From contig JAOVFP010000003.1 of NCBI GenBank assembly GCA_025738555.1, positions 620,001 through 684,000 on the forward strand: a stretch of 64,000 bases of DNA, read 5' to 3'. Made by a program: the position numbers and the translations under genes. The notes beneath the pieces are model-generated. The model was not told the origin of the DNA. It saw only the letters and a list, made by a program, of their open reading frames with translations, and did no database searches. The DNA comes from Cyathus striatus (taxonomy: Eukaryota > Basidiomycota > Agaricomycetes > Agaricales > Nidulariaceae). Positions 53,101 to 62,855 of this stretch are shown here, in pieces. Position 1 is the first letter of the stretch. Each line of letters opens with the position of its first letter.

Positions 53101-54566
53101 CCCTTGTTTTCTTCTTTGTCAGGAGTTAAGTCTGGACATCTTGAGATCATATCAGCTTCGAGATTCTTTTTTCCTTGGATGTGTTGCATATTGATCTCGA
53201 ATTCTGATAGGAAAAGAGACCACCATGCTTGTCATCTGGTGACCTCTTGAGGTTCTTGGTAGTATTTCAGGTTTTCATGATCTGAGAATACAACAATTTT
53301 GTTCAGATGTCCTTCAAGTAAATGCCACCATGCCTTAAAGCCATCGACAATAGCATAAAGTTCTTTATCATAAATTTGGTAGTTTCGTTCGGTGGCTGTA
53401 AACATGTGGGATATGTATCCACATGGTTTCCAAAATCTGTTTTCGTCTTCCTGTTTAAGAACTGCTCCTGTGGCATAATCTGAGGCATCGACCAGCATGG
53501 TGAAAAGTTTCTCAGAATCAGGTATTCTGAGGATTGGTTCTCTTAGGAAAGCTTCTTTAAGGTCATCAAAGGCCAATTGTTGCTCTGTGCCCCAATTCCA
53601 TTTTTTGGTGTTCCTAGTTAGCTTGAGGATTGGTTCAATTCTTTTGCTATAACAAGGGATAAATTGACGATAGAAGTTGCAAAATCCTGTGAATGATTGG
53701 ATTTCCTTGACCTTGGTGGGAGCAGGCCAGTCAGCTATTCCAGCAAGTTTTTTAGGATCCATAGCAATATTGTTTGGCATAATGATCATTCCAAGATAAT
53801 CAACTTCTGTTACTTCAAAGGAACATTTCTCTGGTTTTGCAAATAATCCATTATCACGAAGTATCTGAAGGATTTCTCGTGTTATCTTTCGGTGAAGTTC
53901 AAGGTCATTCTTTGTGAAGATAAGTATATCATCCAGATATACTCAAACAAGTCCTTGAGAAATGTAGTCTTCAAGTAAATGATTGATCATTCACATGAAG
54001 GTTGCCGGAGAGTTGCAGAGTCCAAAGAACATGACGGTTGGTCTAAAAATACCTCTTTTCGTGATGAAGGCAGCCTTTGACCTATCTTCTGGAACAATTT
54101 GTACTTTATTATATGCTCCTCGGAGATCCATTTTTGTAAATAAGTTGGCACCTTTAAGATCTTCTATCAGTTGTTTGATATGGGGTAGTGGGTAATGATC
54201 TTTAATGGTTCTGTTGTTCAGATAACGGTAGTCTTGGCATGGTCTCATGTCTTCCATGTCTTTTTTCCCAACAAAGAAGAATCCTGCAGTGTTCTCAGCA
54301 TCAGTGGAGTCTGGTTGTACTTCTTCAATATATCCTTTTTGGAGGTTTTCATCTATGAATTCATTCATTGGTTGTTTCTCTTTTATACTGAGAGGGTATA
54401 TCCTGCTTTTGCGAGGTATGAAGTCCTGTTTCATCTGAATATGATGATCCCATGGTCGTGAAGGCAGGAATTCTTCAGAGGTGTCCTTGTCAAATATGTC
54501 TTTATAATCCTGAAGATGTTCTGGTACCATTTGTTCAAAGGTTTTTTTTGATCTTTTCGGGTTCAT
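53100..54566 (-). pseudogene. Reverse transcriptase and RNase H (decayed)
   Basis: Reverse transcriptase blocks: RPCQDYRYLNNRTIKDHYPL, FTKMDLRGAYN (first Asp), FGLCNSPATF, then VYLDDILIFTK (the catalytic YxDD, about 53925-53945). A TGA lies just before the YLDD block and another at about 53988 after PATFM. RNase H: VDASDYATGAVL (about 53490), DKELYAIVDGFKAWWHLLEG and VVFSDHENLKY (53290). The stops fit C to T changes of Arg codons. Confidence 0.85.
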
Positions 54567-55380
54567 AAGATAGCTGTTGTGAGATTGTCTGCTTTACTCT
54601 AATAGGAATCCCATATTTTTCAAGTAAGGGTTCCTTTGTTTCATAAGATGTGCCTAGTCTGTGTTCCGTGATGAAGGGATCTTCGATTTTCATTAAGAAA
54701 GTTCGTAAATAAACGCTTTCAGCAGTCATTTCTTCGAGATTGTTGTCTTCTGCATCGTTTATCTGCATCCAATATATTTCAATTGGGTTCCAGTTGTCCA
54801 GTAATGGTAAGTCTGAGATTTCTATCATCTTCTCATTGGGGATTCTTGTATCCTTGAGAGAATACCTATAATCTTGAGGGAGCGTTTCCATTTTCTCTTT
54901 CTCCAATTAGTCGGGTATTTCTTCAATAGAAGCCGGTAGTCCTGATCGTTTATTTTCCAAAGTAGGTTTTGCCATTTTCATTCGAGCTATTGCAATAGAT
55001 TGTGCAAATCTTTGGTTAAATTGCCTGTCTAATCGCATTTGATCAATTTTCAGAGTTCCTTCTTTCCAGTTTATTTGAGAGTTAGTTTGTTCTAGGAAAG
55101 GGTAGCCCATAATGATTGATTCGATCCCAAGTCCAGAAAGGTAAAATTGAGTTGGAATAGTGGCAGTTCCAACTTTTACTTTGTCGTCAATGTAGTGTGA
55201 GATATATCCCTTTTTGTTGAGAGTTCCATCTGTGTTGTATATCAGTGTTAGTTTTTCCAAAGATTGCGGGGTAAGGTTAAATTTCTTTGCAGTTGCTCGG
55301 CTCATAAAGTTTCCTCCAGCCCCTGAGTCGGTTGGAGCTGGAACAGATCCCACATTTCCTAATGTAACAGGAACTTGCAT
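54532..55380 (-). pseudogene. Retroviral-type aspartic protease and linker
   Basis: VPAPTDSGAGGNFMSRATA has the Asp-Ser-Gly active-site triad. IESIIMGYPFLEQTNSQINW matches the second conserved strand of Gypsy proteases. A TAG/TGA region near 54907 separates it from a linker ORF (54535-54906) leading to the reverse transcriptase. Confidence 0.75.
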
Positions 55381-55499
55381 AGTATTTCATTCAATATCAG
55401 CTATAATTACATTGGAAAGTAGAATAGGAGGTCCTACAGTGGGATTAATAGTCCTCCTTATTGAAAACCCATCTTGTTGATACTTTCAAAGTATTCAAC

Positions 55500-57471
55500 T
55501 TGTTCAGCTCCTGGGAGTTCTGCAACCCTGAGCTTCATTTCTTTGGCAAGATCTTTTCCCATCATTTTTTTGATGAAAGGGTTGTTGTTCTTGGTGTTAG
55601 TGCGTGGAGTCGTTTCTCCTTTGTTTCATTGTGGGCATTGACAAGCCAAGTGTCCTTTGACTGCACAGATGAAACACTTTCCAGCTTGCAAATATTCTCC
55701 TCATGTTTTCGCATCTAGCCAGTTTATTTCCATATGATCTATGTCTATGGCATTTGGGTCCCGAGTCGTTGTCTTTGGTCTGGGTGCGAAGTATCCCCTT
55801 CATCCTGTTTTATTGTACTGCTGTATCTGTCTGTAATTTCGGTCAAATTTTCTGGCATCATCTTGCCATTTTGCTATTGTGTTGGGAATGTCTTTCTGGG
55901 TATGGATACTTTGGAGAAGAGGTCGATTAAGACCTGCTTTAAAAAGATCCATTTTTGTATAGTCATCAAGTCCTTCTATGTGGCTGACGAGTATCTCGAA
56001 TTTCGTAATATATTCATCAGCTGTTCCTTTTCCAGAAGCTGGACTGCACCTGGAGTCCGCTGGACTCAAGCAACTGGACTCTACCTGGACTCTACATGGA
56101 CTCTACCTGGACTTTACCTGGACTCTACCTGGACTTTACTTGGACTCTACATGGACTCTACATGGACTTTACTGAACTCAAGTGCCTAAGCTGTACCTAG
56201 ACTCTATTGTCACAGTTGTAATGTGTTTTCCACAGTCATCAAACTTGTTACACATGTGTGAAAGTGTGACATATTGAAAAATGTGGGAAAAGCGTGACAT
56301 GTTGGAAAATGTTGGAAAAGTGTGACATGTTAAAAAATGTGGGAAAATTCATGACATGTTGGAAAAAGCATGGTGCTTGTCACAGTTGTAACATGTTTCC
56401 TACAGTTATCAAACTTGTCACACATATGTGAAAGTGTGACATGTTGGAAAATGTTGGAAAAAGTGTGACATGTGTGACGATCGTGGGAAAAAAGTGTGAC
56501 ATGTTGGAAAATGTCGGGAAAAAGTGTGACATGCGTGACAAGTGTGGGAAAAGTGCGACATATTTGGAAAAAGTGTGGCGAGCATGATGGCTATAATATG
56601 TGATACTTTCCCAAACATGTCACGCTTTTCCCACGATTGTCACACACGTCACACTTTTTCCAACATTTTCCAACATGTCACACTTTCACATATGTGTGAC
56701 AAGTTTGATGACTGTAGGAAACATGTTACAACTGTGACAAGCACCATGCTTTTTCCAACATGTCATGAATTTTCCCACATTTTTTAACATGTCACACTTT
56801 TCCAACATTTTCCAACATGTCACGCTTTTCCCACATTTTTCAATATGTCACACTTTCACACATGTGTAACAAGTTTGATGACTGTGGAAAACACATTACA
56901 ACTGTGACAATAGAGTCTAGGTACAGCTTAGGCACTTGAGTTCAGTAAAGTCCATGTAGAGTCCATGTAGAGTCCAAGTAAAGTCCAGGTAGAGTCCAGG
57001 TAAAGTCCAGGTAGAGTCCATGTAGAGTCCAGGTAGAGTCCAGTTGCTTGAGTCCAGCGGACTCCAGGTGCAGTCCAGCTTCTATCTGGACTCCACTTGG
57101 AGTCCATGTAGAGTCTATAATTTTCTCTATATAAAGTCCAGGTGAAGTCCAAGTGGAGTCCAGGTAGAGTCCAGGTAGAGTCTCAGAGTCCAGGTGGAAT
57201 CTACATGGAGTCTACACGATTTCATGGAGGAGTGTAATGACCTCTCTCAGAGCCATTTCTTGGATTTTTTCTTGTCGCCTTCAAAGATAGAGGGAGGGTT
57301 TAGCTGTTCTGATATTTCAGAAGGTGTTGTTGATATAGGGAGTGGAGGATATCCTTTGTCTGCTGTGACATATTCGTCGTTATCTGGTGGTTGGTTTTTC
57401 TTTAAGTGTTCAACTAGTTCCTGAGCTAGTAGAGTTTCTGGGATCTGACTTCCCACAGGGTTTAGAAACAC
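55500..57471 (-). pseudogene. Gag, split by foldback F2
   Basis: The N-terminal piece at 57247-57471 (LNPPSIFEGDKKKSKKWL) is typical of the start of chromovirus Gag. The C-terminal piece at 55800-56040 (GKGTADEYITKFEILVSHIE, then YTKMDLFKAGLNRPLLQSIH) is the end of the retrotrans_gag domain, followed by a CCHC knuckle (CFICAVKGHLACQCP, about 55635-55690). The middle of the capsid domain, roughly 100-150 residues by family length, is absent. F2 lies in the gap. Confidence 0.75.
56036..57225. mobile_element. Foldback-type repeat F2 inside gag
   Basis: Arms: AAGCTGGACTGCACCTGGAG ... from 56036 and its mirror ending CTCCAGGTGCAGTCCAGCTT at 57091, each about 520 bp. The outer module holds about 12-bp units TGGACTCTACC / GGTAGAGTCCA. 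The inner module is a TGTGACATGTTGGAAAATG array. The centre is near 56565. Further GAGTCCAGGTA units continue to 57225. It shares CTAGACTCTATTGTCACAGT with F1, so the two are related. No ORF. No target duplication can be read because gag is deleted at the site. Confidence 0.68.
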
Positions 57472-57479
57472 AGATTATT

Positions 57480-58535
57480 TTCTAAACATTAAGCAAGTGG
57501 TGCTCAGCTAATCTAGGTCTGTGTTTCTAACCATAGTGCATTTTCCCTTAGACTTTCAATGTCATTTCTAAATTTCATAAGTGCTTTAGTAATCTTATCA
57601 CACATTTATCTTTTCTTTTATTCACAATGATATTGCTTTCTAGTTGTCTTTTTATGACTGAATCTCTCAGAAACTCTGTAAGGTGGGCAGTGCATATGTG
57701 CATGCTAGTCTGATGTAGCTTTTTCTTTGATATAAGTGCTGTTCCCTCCCATAGTGAAGAACTTCAATGGCACTGTGAACCAGTTTTCTCAAAAATAAGT
57801 ATGTAATGATATATTTTTTTCACAAAGAATCACTGTGATGAATAAGTATACAAAATAACATGACATAATGCCTACTACATTGCCAATTATACTGTGACTA
57901 TGTCATATGAGGGGAGGGAGAGCACCATATCAGTAGTATGAATCTTGAGATGATATGTCCCTGCAGGGATTTTGATATTGGAGATCGAAAATGCATTTAC
58001 AGGAGGGCATTTAGAACTAGAAGAGGGGGGGTGGCTCTTCCAGATTATTATCTAGAAAGGGGTCAATTTTGAGATCAGCTGTCAAAGTGTGCTGATTTGG
58101 ACAATGGCATCATGGCCAATCTTGCTTACAACATTTAGAAATTTAATCTAGGTTTCTAACATGGTGGGCATTTTGCTGTCATGTTCCGTGCAGTCATGTA
58201 ACCTGTCATGTAAGTTGTCATGTCCAATCATCAGTAGATCAATGGTGACAAATGTCACAATGAACTGACCTGCAAAAGTGATTTGCAAGAACAAAGAAAT
58301 TAGCATGTGGCAGCTGTGAAGTTGGAATATCAGAGGTGAGTTGGATAGGATTATGAGCGTGAGTTCGCATGTTCAATTTAGCCTCAGCATAAATTGTTAT
58401 ATGTATTATATTTGACATAGTGAACATTTGGTCTTTGAATATATTTGACTGTATTAATGAATGGTATAAATTTGAGCTACAGTTTTTCAAAAGATATAAT
58501 ACAAGAAATATTTTCAGGCAGAATAAGTAGTTCAT
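57480..58535. other. Non-coding sequence between chromovirus and Helitron
   Basis: About 1 kb, AT-rich. It should contain the 5' LTR of the chromovirus (minus orientation), but I cannot identify LTR ends or a primer-binding site. A short ORF at 58239-58535 has no domain and may lie in the Helitron 3' region. Confidence 0.35.
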
Positions 58536-58538
58536 GTC

Positions 58539-59318
58539 TCACATTTCTTTATTGAAATATACATAGCTATTAACTGTTGGTAGAGTCAAAATACAATAGT
58601 AATAAGCTGGCATGTCTTCCTTCTGAGGATAATCCAGATTGGCCACTAGATATTTTAGAGGAATATAAAGGAGAATCACCAACAGGAGGAAGCTGAGCAA
58701 AGTCACCAAAATAATAATTCCAATTCCACCAAACATTTCTGCAGCTCTACTTGGATATGCTTGACACAAACGGTGATCAATTTGACCCATGCTAGTATGG
58801 CCAACCATTGACTTCTCATCTAGTATCAAAAGTTGAACATCCTTCCAACATGTTTGAAAGTGAGTAAGAGAAGCTTGGGATAGTTGACTAAAGGTTCCTT
58901 TAACAGGAATCATGCAAGCAAAATTTATAGTCCAGCCACAAATACCAAAAGCTGCCACACCTGTTGGAGCCATACAAATTACAGGGTCAGATATAGCATC
59001 AGGAAATAAATTGTGAATTGCTGTTGAAATTGCCCAAATAATGAAGGACTTTCCAGTACCAGCTGTGCCATCAACATTTAGATGAAGTGGAGAAGAATGT
59101 TCACCACCATGTATAATTTTTTTGATATAAGCCATAACCTGTAAAAAAACTTTTTGCTGATCCCCTTTAAGCTGGTGATAGTCTACTTCTGGAAGAGTCT
59201 GTATAAGATCATTTGGTGACTCCTTTAATTTTCCTGTAAGCCAGGTAGTAGCTTCTTCTAAAATATTAATTTGAGGAGTGTCAGAAATCCAGTCATACTC
59301 CAAATCTAAATCACGTCA
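58539..59318 (-). pseudogene. Helitron PIF1-like helicase domain
   Basis: Walker A VDGTAGTGKSFIIWAI (about 59040-59085), motif Ia CMAPTGVAAFGICG, Walker B QLLILDEKSMVGHTSMG (about 58790-58840). A 1-base loss in a T run near 58706-58710 shifts the frame. The correct continuation (GDFAQLPPVGDSPLY, motif III) is found in the next frame until a stop near 58540. A TGA at 59316-59318 lies upstream where Arg is expected. PIF1-type helicases unwind DNA for rolling-circle transposition. Confidence 0.8.
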
Positions 59319-59378
59319 TCCTAAATTTCCAGTAATAGATTCTGTAACTTGATTTGGACCACGTGCAACTTCTAGCAT

Positions 59379-59760
59379 TCATTCAGCAAGGTAAGGTTCA
59401 TCTTCATTATTCTCATCATGTAAAGACTCTGAGTCTGATTCATCACTTTCAATATCTGAATCATTGGTCTCAGACAATTGAAGTGGAAGAGTATCATCAA
59501 AGTGAATATGAAGATCAAGACAGTAAGTGCCATATGCAGTTCTCCAATCTGGACAACCATTTAAAAGATCTTCTACTTTTTGAAATGGATGATGAAGGAT
59601 CATTCTTGCATAGCAATATTTCTCATATGTTTCTGTGTCACTTGGATCAAGTTTATATCGAGGCCAAATTGACACAACATAAGGTTTGGCCTGTCTTTTT
59701 CCATGCTTAATATATTGTTCACTTCTCCAATCTGTTACATACCGATTCTCTTCCTGCTTA
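59379..59760 (-). pseudogene. Helitron Rep-helicase linker segment
   Basis: KQEENRYVTDWRSEQYIKHG through YVVSIWPRYKLDPSDTETYE and CYARMILHHPFQKVEDLLNG matches the conserved Helitron stretch between Rep and the helicase. It is followed by an acidic region (NDSDIESDESDSES) and a TGA at 59379-59381. Its upstream neighbour is the LTR-like insertion. Confidence 0.7.
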
Positions 59761-60485
59761 GAAGTGGTTGCGAAGACACCCGGAGGGTGTGGGAGAACTA
59801 TAATGGAAACCCAAAGTGAGTACGGGTGCAGAAACGTAGAGCAGGAGTGCGGAAAGAACCATGGCTTCAGCTTGTGTGCTGCGCCGCCTGGATATCCCCA
59901 GGGAATGGTTCGTATTTCGAGGAAGATGATATGTAACAAAGGAAGACGTTCCAGAGTATAAGAGAAGGCTTCGCCACTACACTAGGTAGCGGGAGAGAAA
60001 CCCGAAGGAAAACTCAGAGCGGGTTTCAGAACTTAGAGTAGGAAGAAAGTGTACAGAGTTGATACGAATACTGAAGACTACCTATTACATCTGGAAGACT
60101 ACTTATACTAAGTAGGAACCTGTAAATACGAATGTAGAAGTATTATACAAAGGACAAGTCAAAGGAGTAAGTAGGAAATGAAGTCTGGGCAAAGCGGAGT
60201 AGGGGTGCAAATGACGCGCTCAGAATGAAGAATAAGGAACTAATCTACAAAGGCCATAATGAAGCGTATAAGTAGGAATGGAAGGGAGGAGTAATAGAAT
60301 GATAATGTGGTGAGGCCGTCATAAGAGAAAGTACGTATCCGGGATACCCGATAGAAAACCCGACGGGTTCCGGGTACGTTCCCAGGCGGGAACGTCGGGA
60401 AGTGTAAACCCGAAGCAGGTACGTTCTGGGAATGGACCGGGTATGTTGGAAGGTCACATGGGAACGTCGGCACGATGTATCCAGA
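59761..60485 (-). mobile_element. LTR-like insertion in the Helitron
   Basis: About 720 bp of CpG-rich sequence unlike the Helitron, lying between CVIS-coding sequence at 60490 and EENRYVTDW at 59745. On the minus strand it contains TATA-like and C/T-rich features and ends CTTCGCAACCA, as do many fungal LTRs. No target duplication was found, so it may be a solo LTR with altered flanks. ORFs across it are not supported. Confidence 0.4.
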
Positions 60486-60489
60486 CATG

Positions 60490-60756
60490 GATATAACACA
60501 ATCCCAGTTTGTAGCAAAGTCAAGCAAAGTAACACTTTGCAAATCATCAGTGGGTGGATGTTTAATGTAGTGTTGCAAAACACCAAGTTTCTCCACATTG
60601 GACCTAGTAAAGTTCACAAGGAAACTTTCATCTGGGTCAACACAGACATCTCAAAGAACTCGAGAAGAACAAATTAATGGACACCCAAGAAGAATGTGGC
60701 AAGTTTCCTGAGCAGATATATCATGCTCAGACACAAATGTGGAGAGAGTCTTCTGA
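60490..60756 (-). pseudogene. Helitron Rep fragment between two insertions
   Basis: Starts at the TA of the foldback insertion (YQKTLSTFVSEHDISAQETC), then HILLGCPL and, after a TGA near 60659, ESFLVNFTRSNVEKLGVLQH and DFATNWDCVIS. DISAQExCHxLLG is a recognisable Helitron block. Its frame joins that of 62856-63425 across the foldback (DRAGVA-YQKTL). Confidence 0.75.
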
Positions 60757-60839
60757 TACAGTGGCATGCAAAAAGAATGAGCATGCCTATTTTTCGGAAG
60801 TAGCAAAAAGTAATCTGCTCTCAAATCTCACATACTTGC

Positions 60840-61481
60840 AGTAATTTACACTCCCCCAGGAGGTCTGTACGGATCTGCACGGATCCGCACAGAATCCGCA
60901 TGGACCTGAAAATTCCGTATGGAATCCGCACAGATCTGTGCAGATTCCGTACAGGTCCATGCAGATCCGTGAGGATACCATACAGAATTTATATAGTGGC
61001 TATTATTATTAATAGAGGTGATTATTCTGTACAGATTCCATACATATTCTGCATGGATCCTGTGTGGATTTATGCAGAATCTGTAAGATCTGTTTAATAC
61101 CTTAATTTTCCTGTTTCAAATTACAATGAACACTATTAAAACTGTTAATTCATAATCTCATATCATCCCTACCACCATCTTCTCTCCACTGCTGTCAGGA
61201 TCTGTGACACTATGTGAAATCATTGTCACAGGTGTCAAGTTTAACCCTAGGTGAAAAGTTTGACACTACATGAAAAGTTCTGTACAGAATTTTTCAGGTC
61301 TGTAATGCGGAATTCTGCGTAATCCGCATGGAATTTTTGATTCTGTGCAGAATCTGCACAGATCCAAAAAAACCTCTGCCAAATCTGTGCAGATTCTGCA
61401 CAGACTCCAAAAATTCCATATGGATTCTGCATAGATTCCATGCGGATCTGTACAGAACACCCAGCTAAGTGTAAAGAGCTC
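60840..61481. mobile_element. 642-bp element with 9-bp TSD, nested in the mariner-type foldback
   Basis: Flanked by CATACTTGC at 60831-60839 and 61482-61490, a perfect 9-bp duplication. The ends are similar inverted sequences (AGTAATTTACACT and, from the right, AGCTCTTTACACT). The interior has two arrays of CAGATCTGTGCAGATTCCG-like units (60865-60990 and 61270-61460) in inverted order. A 9-bp duplication again suggests a MULE-like transposase. No ORF is supported. Confidence 0.72.
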
Positions 61482-61490
61482 CATACTTGC

Positions 61491-62770
61491 TCAATTTTCA
61501 TGTAATTTTATATAATTGTACTATATATGTATAAATTCTATTTACAATAGTTATAAAAGTAAAAAATGCGAAAATTCAATGTCTAGTGATATATGTATCA
61601 AATATACCAAAAATGCGAAAATTAACCCCAATTAACCATTATTGTGGCAGATCAATTTACTTGATAATATCACAATCTGAATATGGATGTCTAAAGAGGT
61701 ATATAAACTTGCTCTGCGTCAAATTATGTGTGGAGGTAGTAAGGACTGGGTGTGGGAGGACCCGAGCAATTTGGGGTTATAGGAAGCATATGTTTTATTA
61801 TTCAAGCTGTATCTTTTTAACTAAGCCAGGTAAGTACATACTTTAACTTGCATAATACTTTTAGAATGTAGTACTATATACGAGCAAAGAATTGTATTAA
61901 ACAGTCAAGATATAAGCTTGCTAAATGTAAAAGAATATATGCAAGATATGTAAACCAGCATAAATTTGTGTTAGACATTCTACAAGAAATAGTTGGAATT
62001 ACGCCCTCATATTGTTGGTAGATATAGACATCTACATTTAAAATGTGTACTAAAAGTATTGTAAGCAGTGAGTGTCTAGTTGCTGAGATAATGTCCGCTG
62101 AAGTTTGAGATTTTGGCCCAAAATGCTATCTTTTTGGTATTTTGAGCTAAATTTTCGAACTTCATGGGACATTATCTCAGTAACTGGACACTCACTGCTT
62201 CTAATATTTTTAGTACACATTTTAACTGTAGATGCCTATATTTCCCAAATGTATGAGGGTGTAATTCCAACTATTTCATGTGGAATGTCTAACACAAATT
62301 CATGCTGGTTTACATATCTTGCATATATTCTTTTACATGTTAAATGCTTATATCTTAACTGATTAATACAACTATTTGCTCGTTTATAGTACTACATTCT
62401 AAAAGTATTATGCAAGTTAAAGTATGTACTTACCTGGCTTGGTTAGGAAGATACAGCTTGAACAACAAAACATATGCTTTTTATACTCTCAAATTGTTTG
62501 GGTTCTCCTGTACCCAATTTTTATTGTTTTCTCACATACCTTGACATAGAGCAAGTATAGATACCTCGCTAAACATTCATATTCCCATTGTGGTACTATC
62601 CAGTAAATTCAGCCGCCAGGAATGTGGTTAATTGGGGTAATTTTTAGCATTTTTGGTATATTGAATATATATATTACCAGACATAGAATTTTTTGCTTTT
62701 TTACCTTTATAACTATTGTAAATAGAATTTATGCATATGTAGTACAAGTATACAAAGTTACATGAATATT
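61491..62770. repeat. Long imperfect palindrome within the mariner-type element
   Basis: The left arm, CATGTAATTTTATATAATTG ..., and the right arm mirrored as CATGTAACTTTGTATACTTG ... run to a centre near 62128, with arms of about 620 bp. Shared inner blocks include CAGTGAGTGTCTAGTTGCTG versus CAGTGAGTGTCCAGTTACTG. Arm identity is around 85% by eye. Confidence 0.8.
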
Positions 62771-62855
62771 AAGCAACTATTTAAGATTTTAGAGCAGATT
62801 ACTTTCTGCTGCTTCTGAAAAATAGGCATGCTCATTCTTTTTGCATGCCACTGTA

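Larger units (their letters stand above)
51059..57471 (-). mobile_element. Ty3/Gypsy chromovirus relic
   Basis: Fungal LTR retrotransposon in minus orientation with the order gag, CCHC knuckle, protease, reverse transcriptase, RNase H, integrase, chromodomain, then a small 3' ORF. Integrase behind RNase H and a C-terminal chromodomain identify the chromovirus branch. Numerous in-frame stops and frameshifts break it. Gag is interrupted by foldback F2, with part of gag missing. LTRs were not recognised on either side. Confidence 0.85.
60759..62853. mobile_element. Tc1/mariner-type foldback element
   Basis: Starts CAGTGGCATGCAAAAAGAAT (60759) and ends ATTCTTTTTGCATGCCACTG (62853). Flanked by TA at 60757-60758 and 62854-62855. 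Arms of about 80 bp are followed by long inverted arms (61491-62120 and 62135-62770) centred near 62128. Excising it with one TA joins the Helitron frame. The left arm is interrupted by a 642-bp element (60840-61481). There is no transposase ORF, so this is a non-autonomous copy mobilised in trans. The TA duplication and CAGTGGC-type end are typical of Tc1/mariner. Confidence 0.82.

Noticed and set aside
51059..58535. Paired LTRs of the chromovirus
   Set aside because: I compared 49-51 kb with 57.5-58.5 kb by eye and found no matching LTRs. The direct duplication at 50205-51030 is on one side only.
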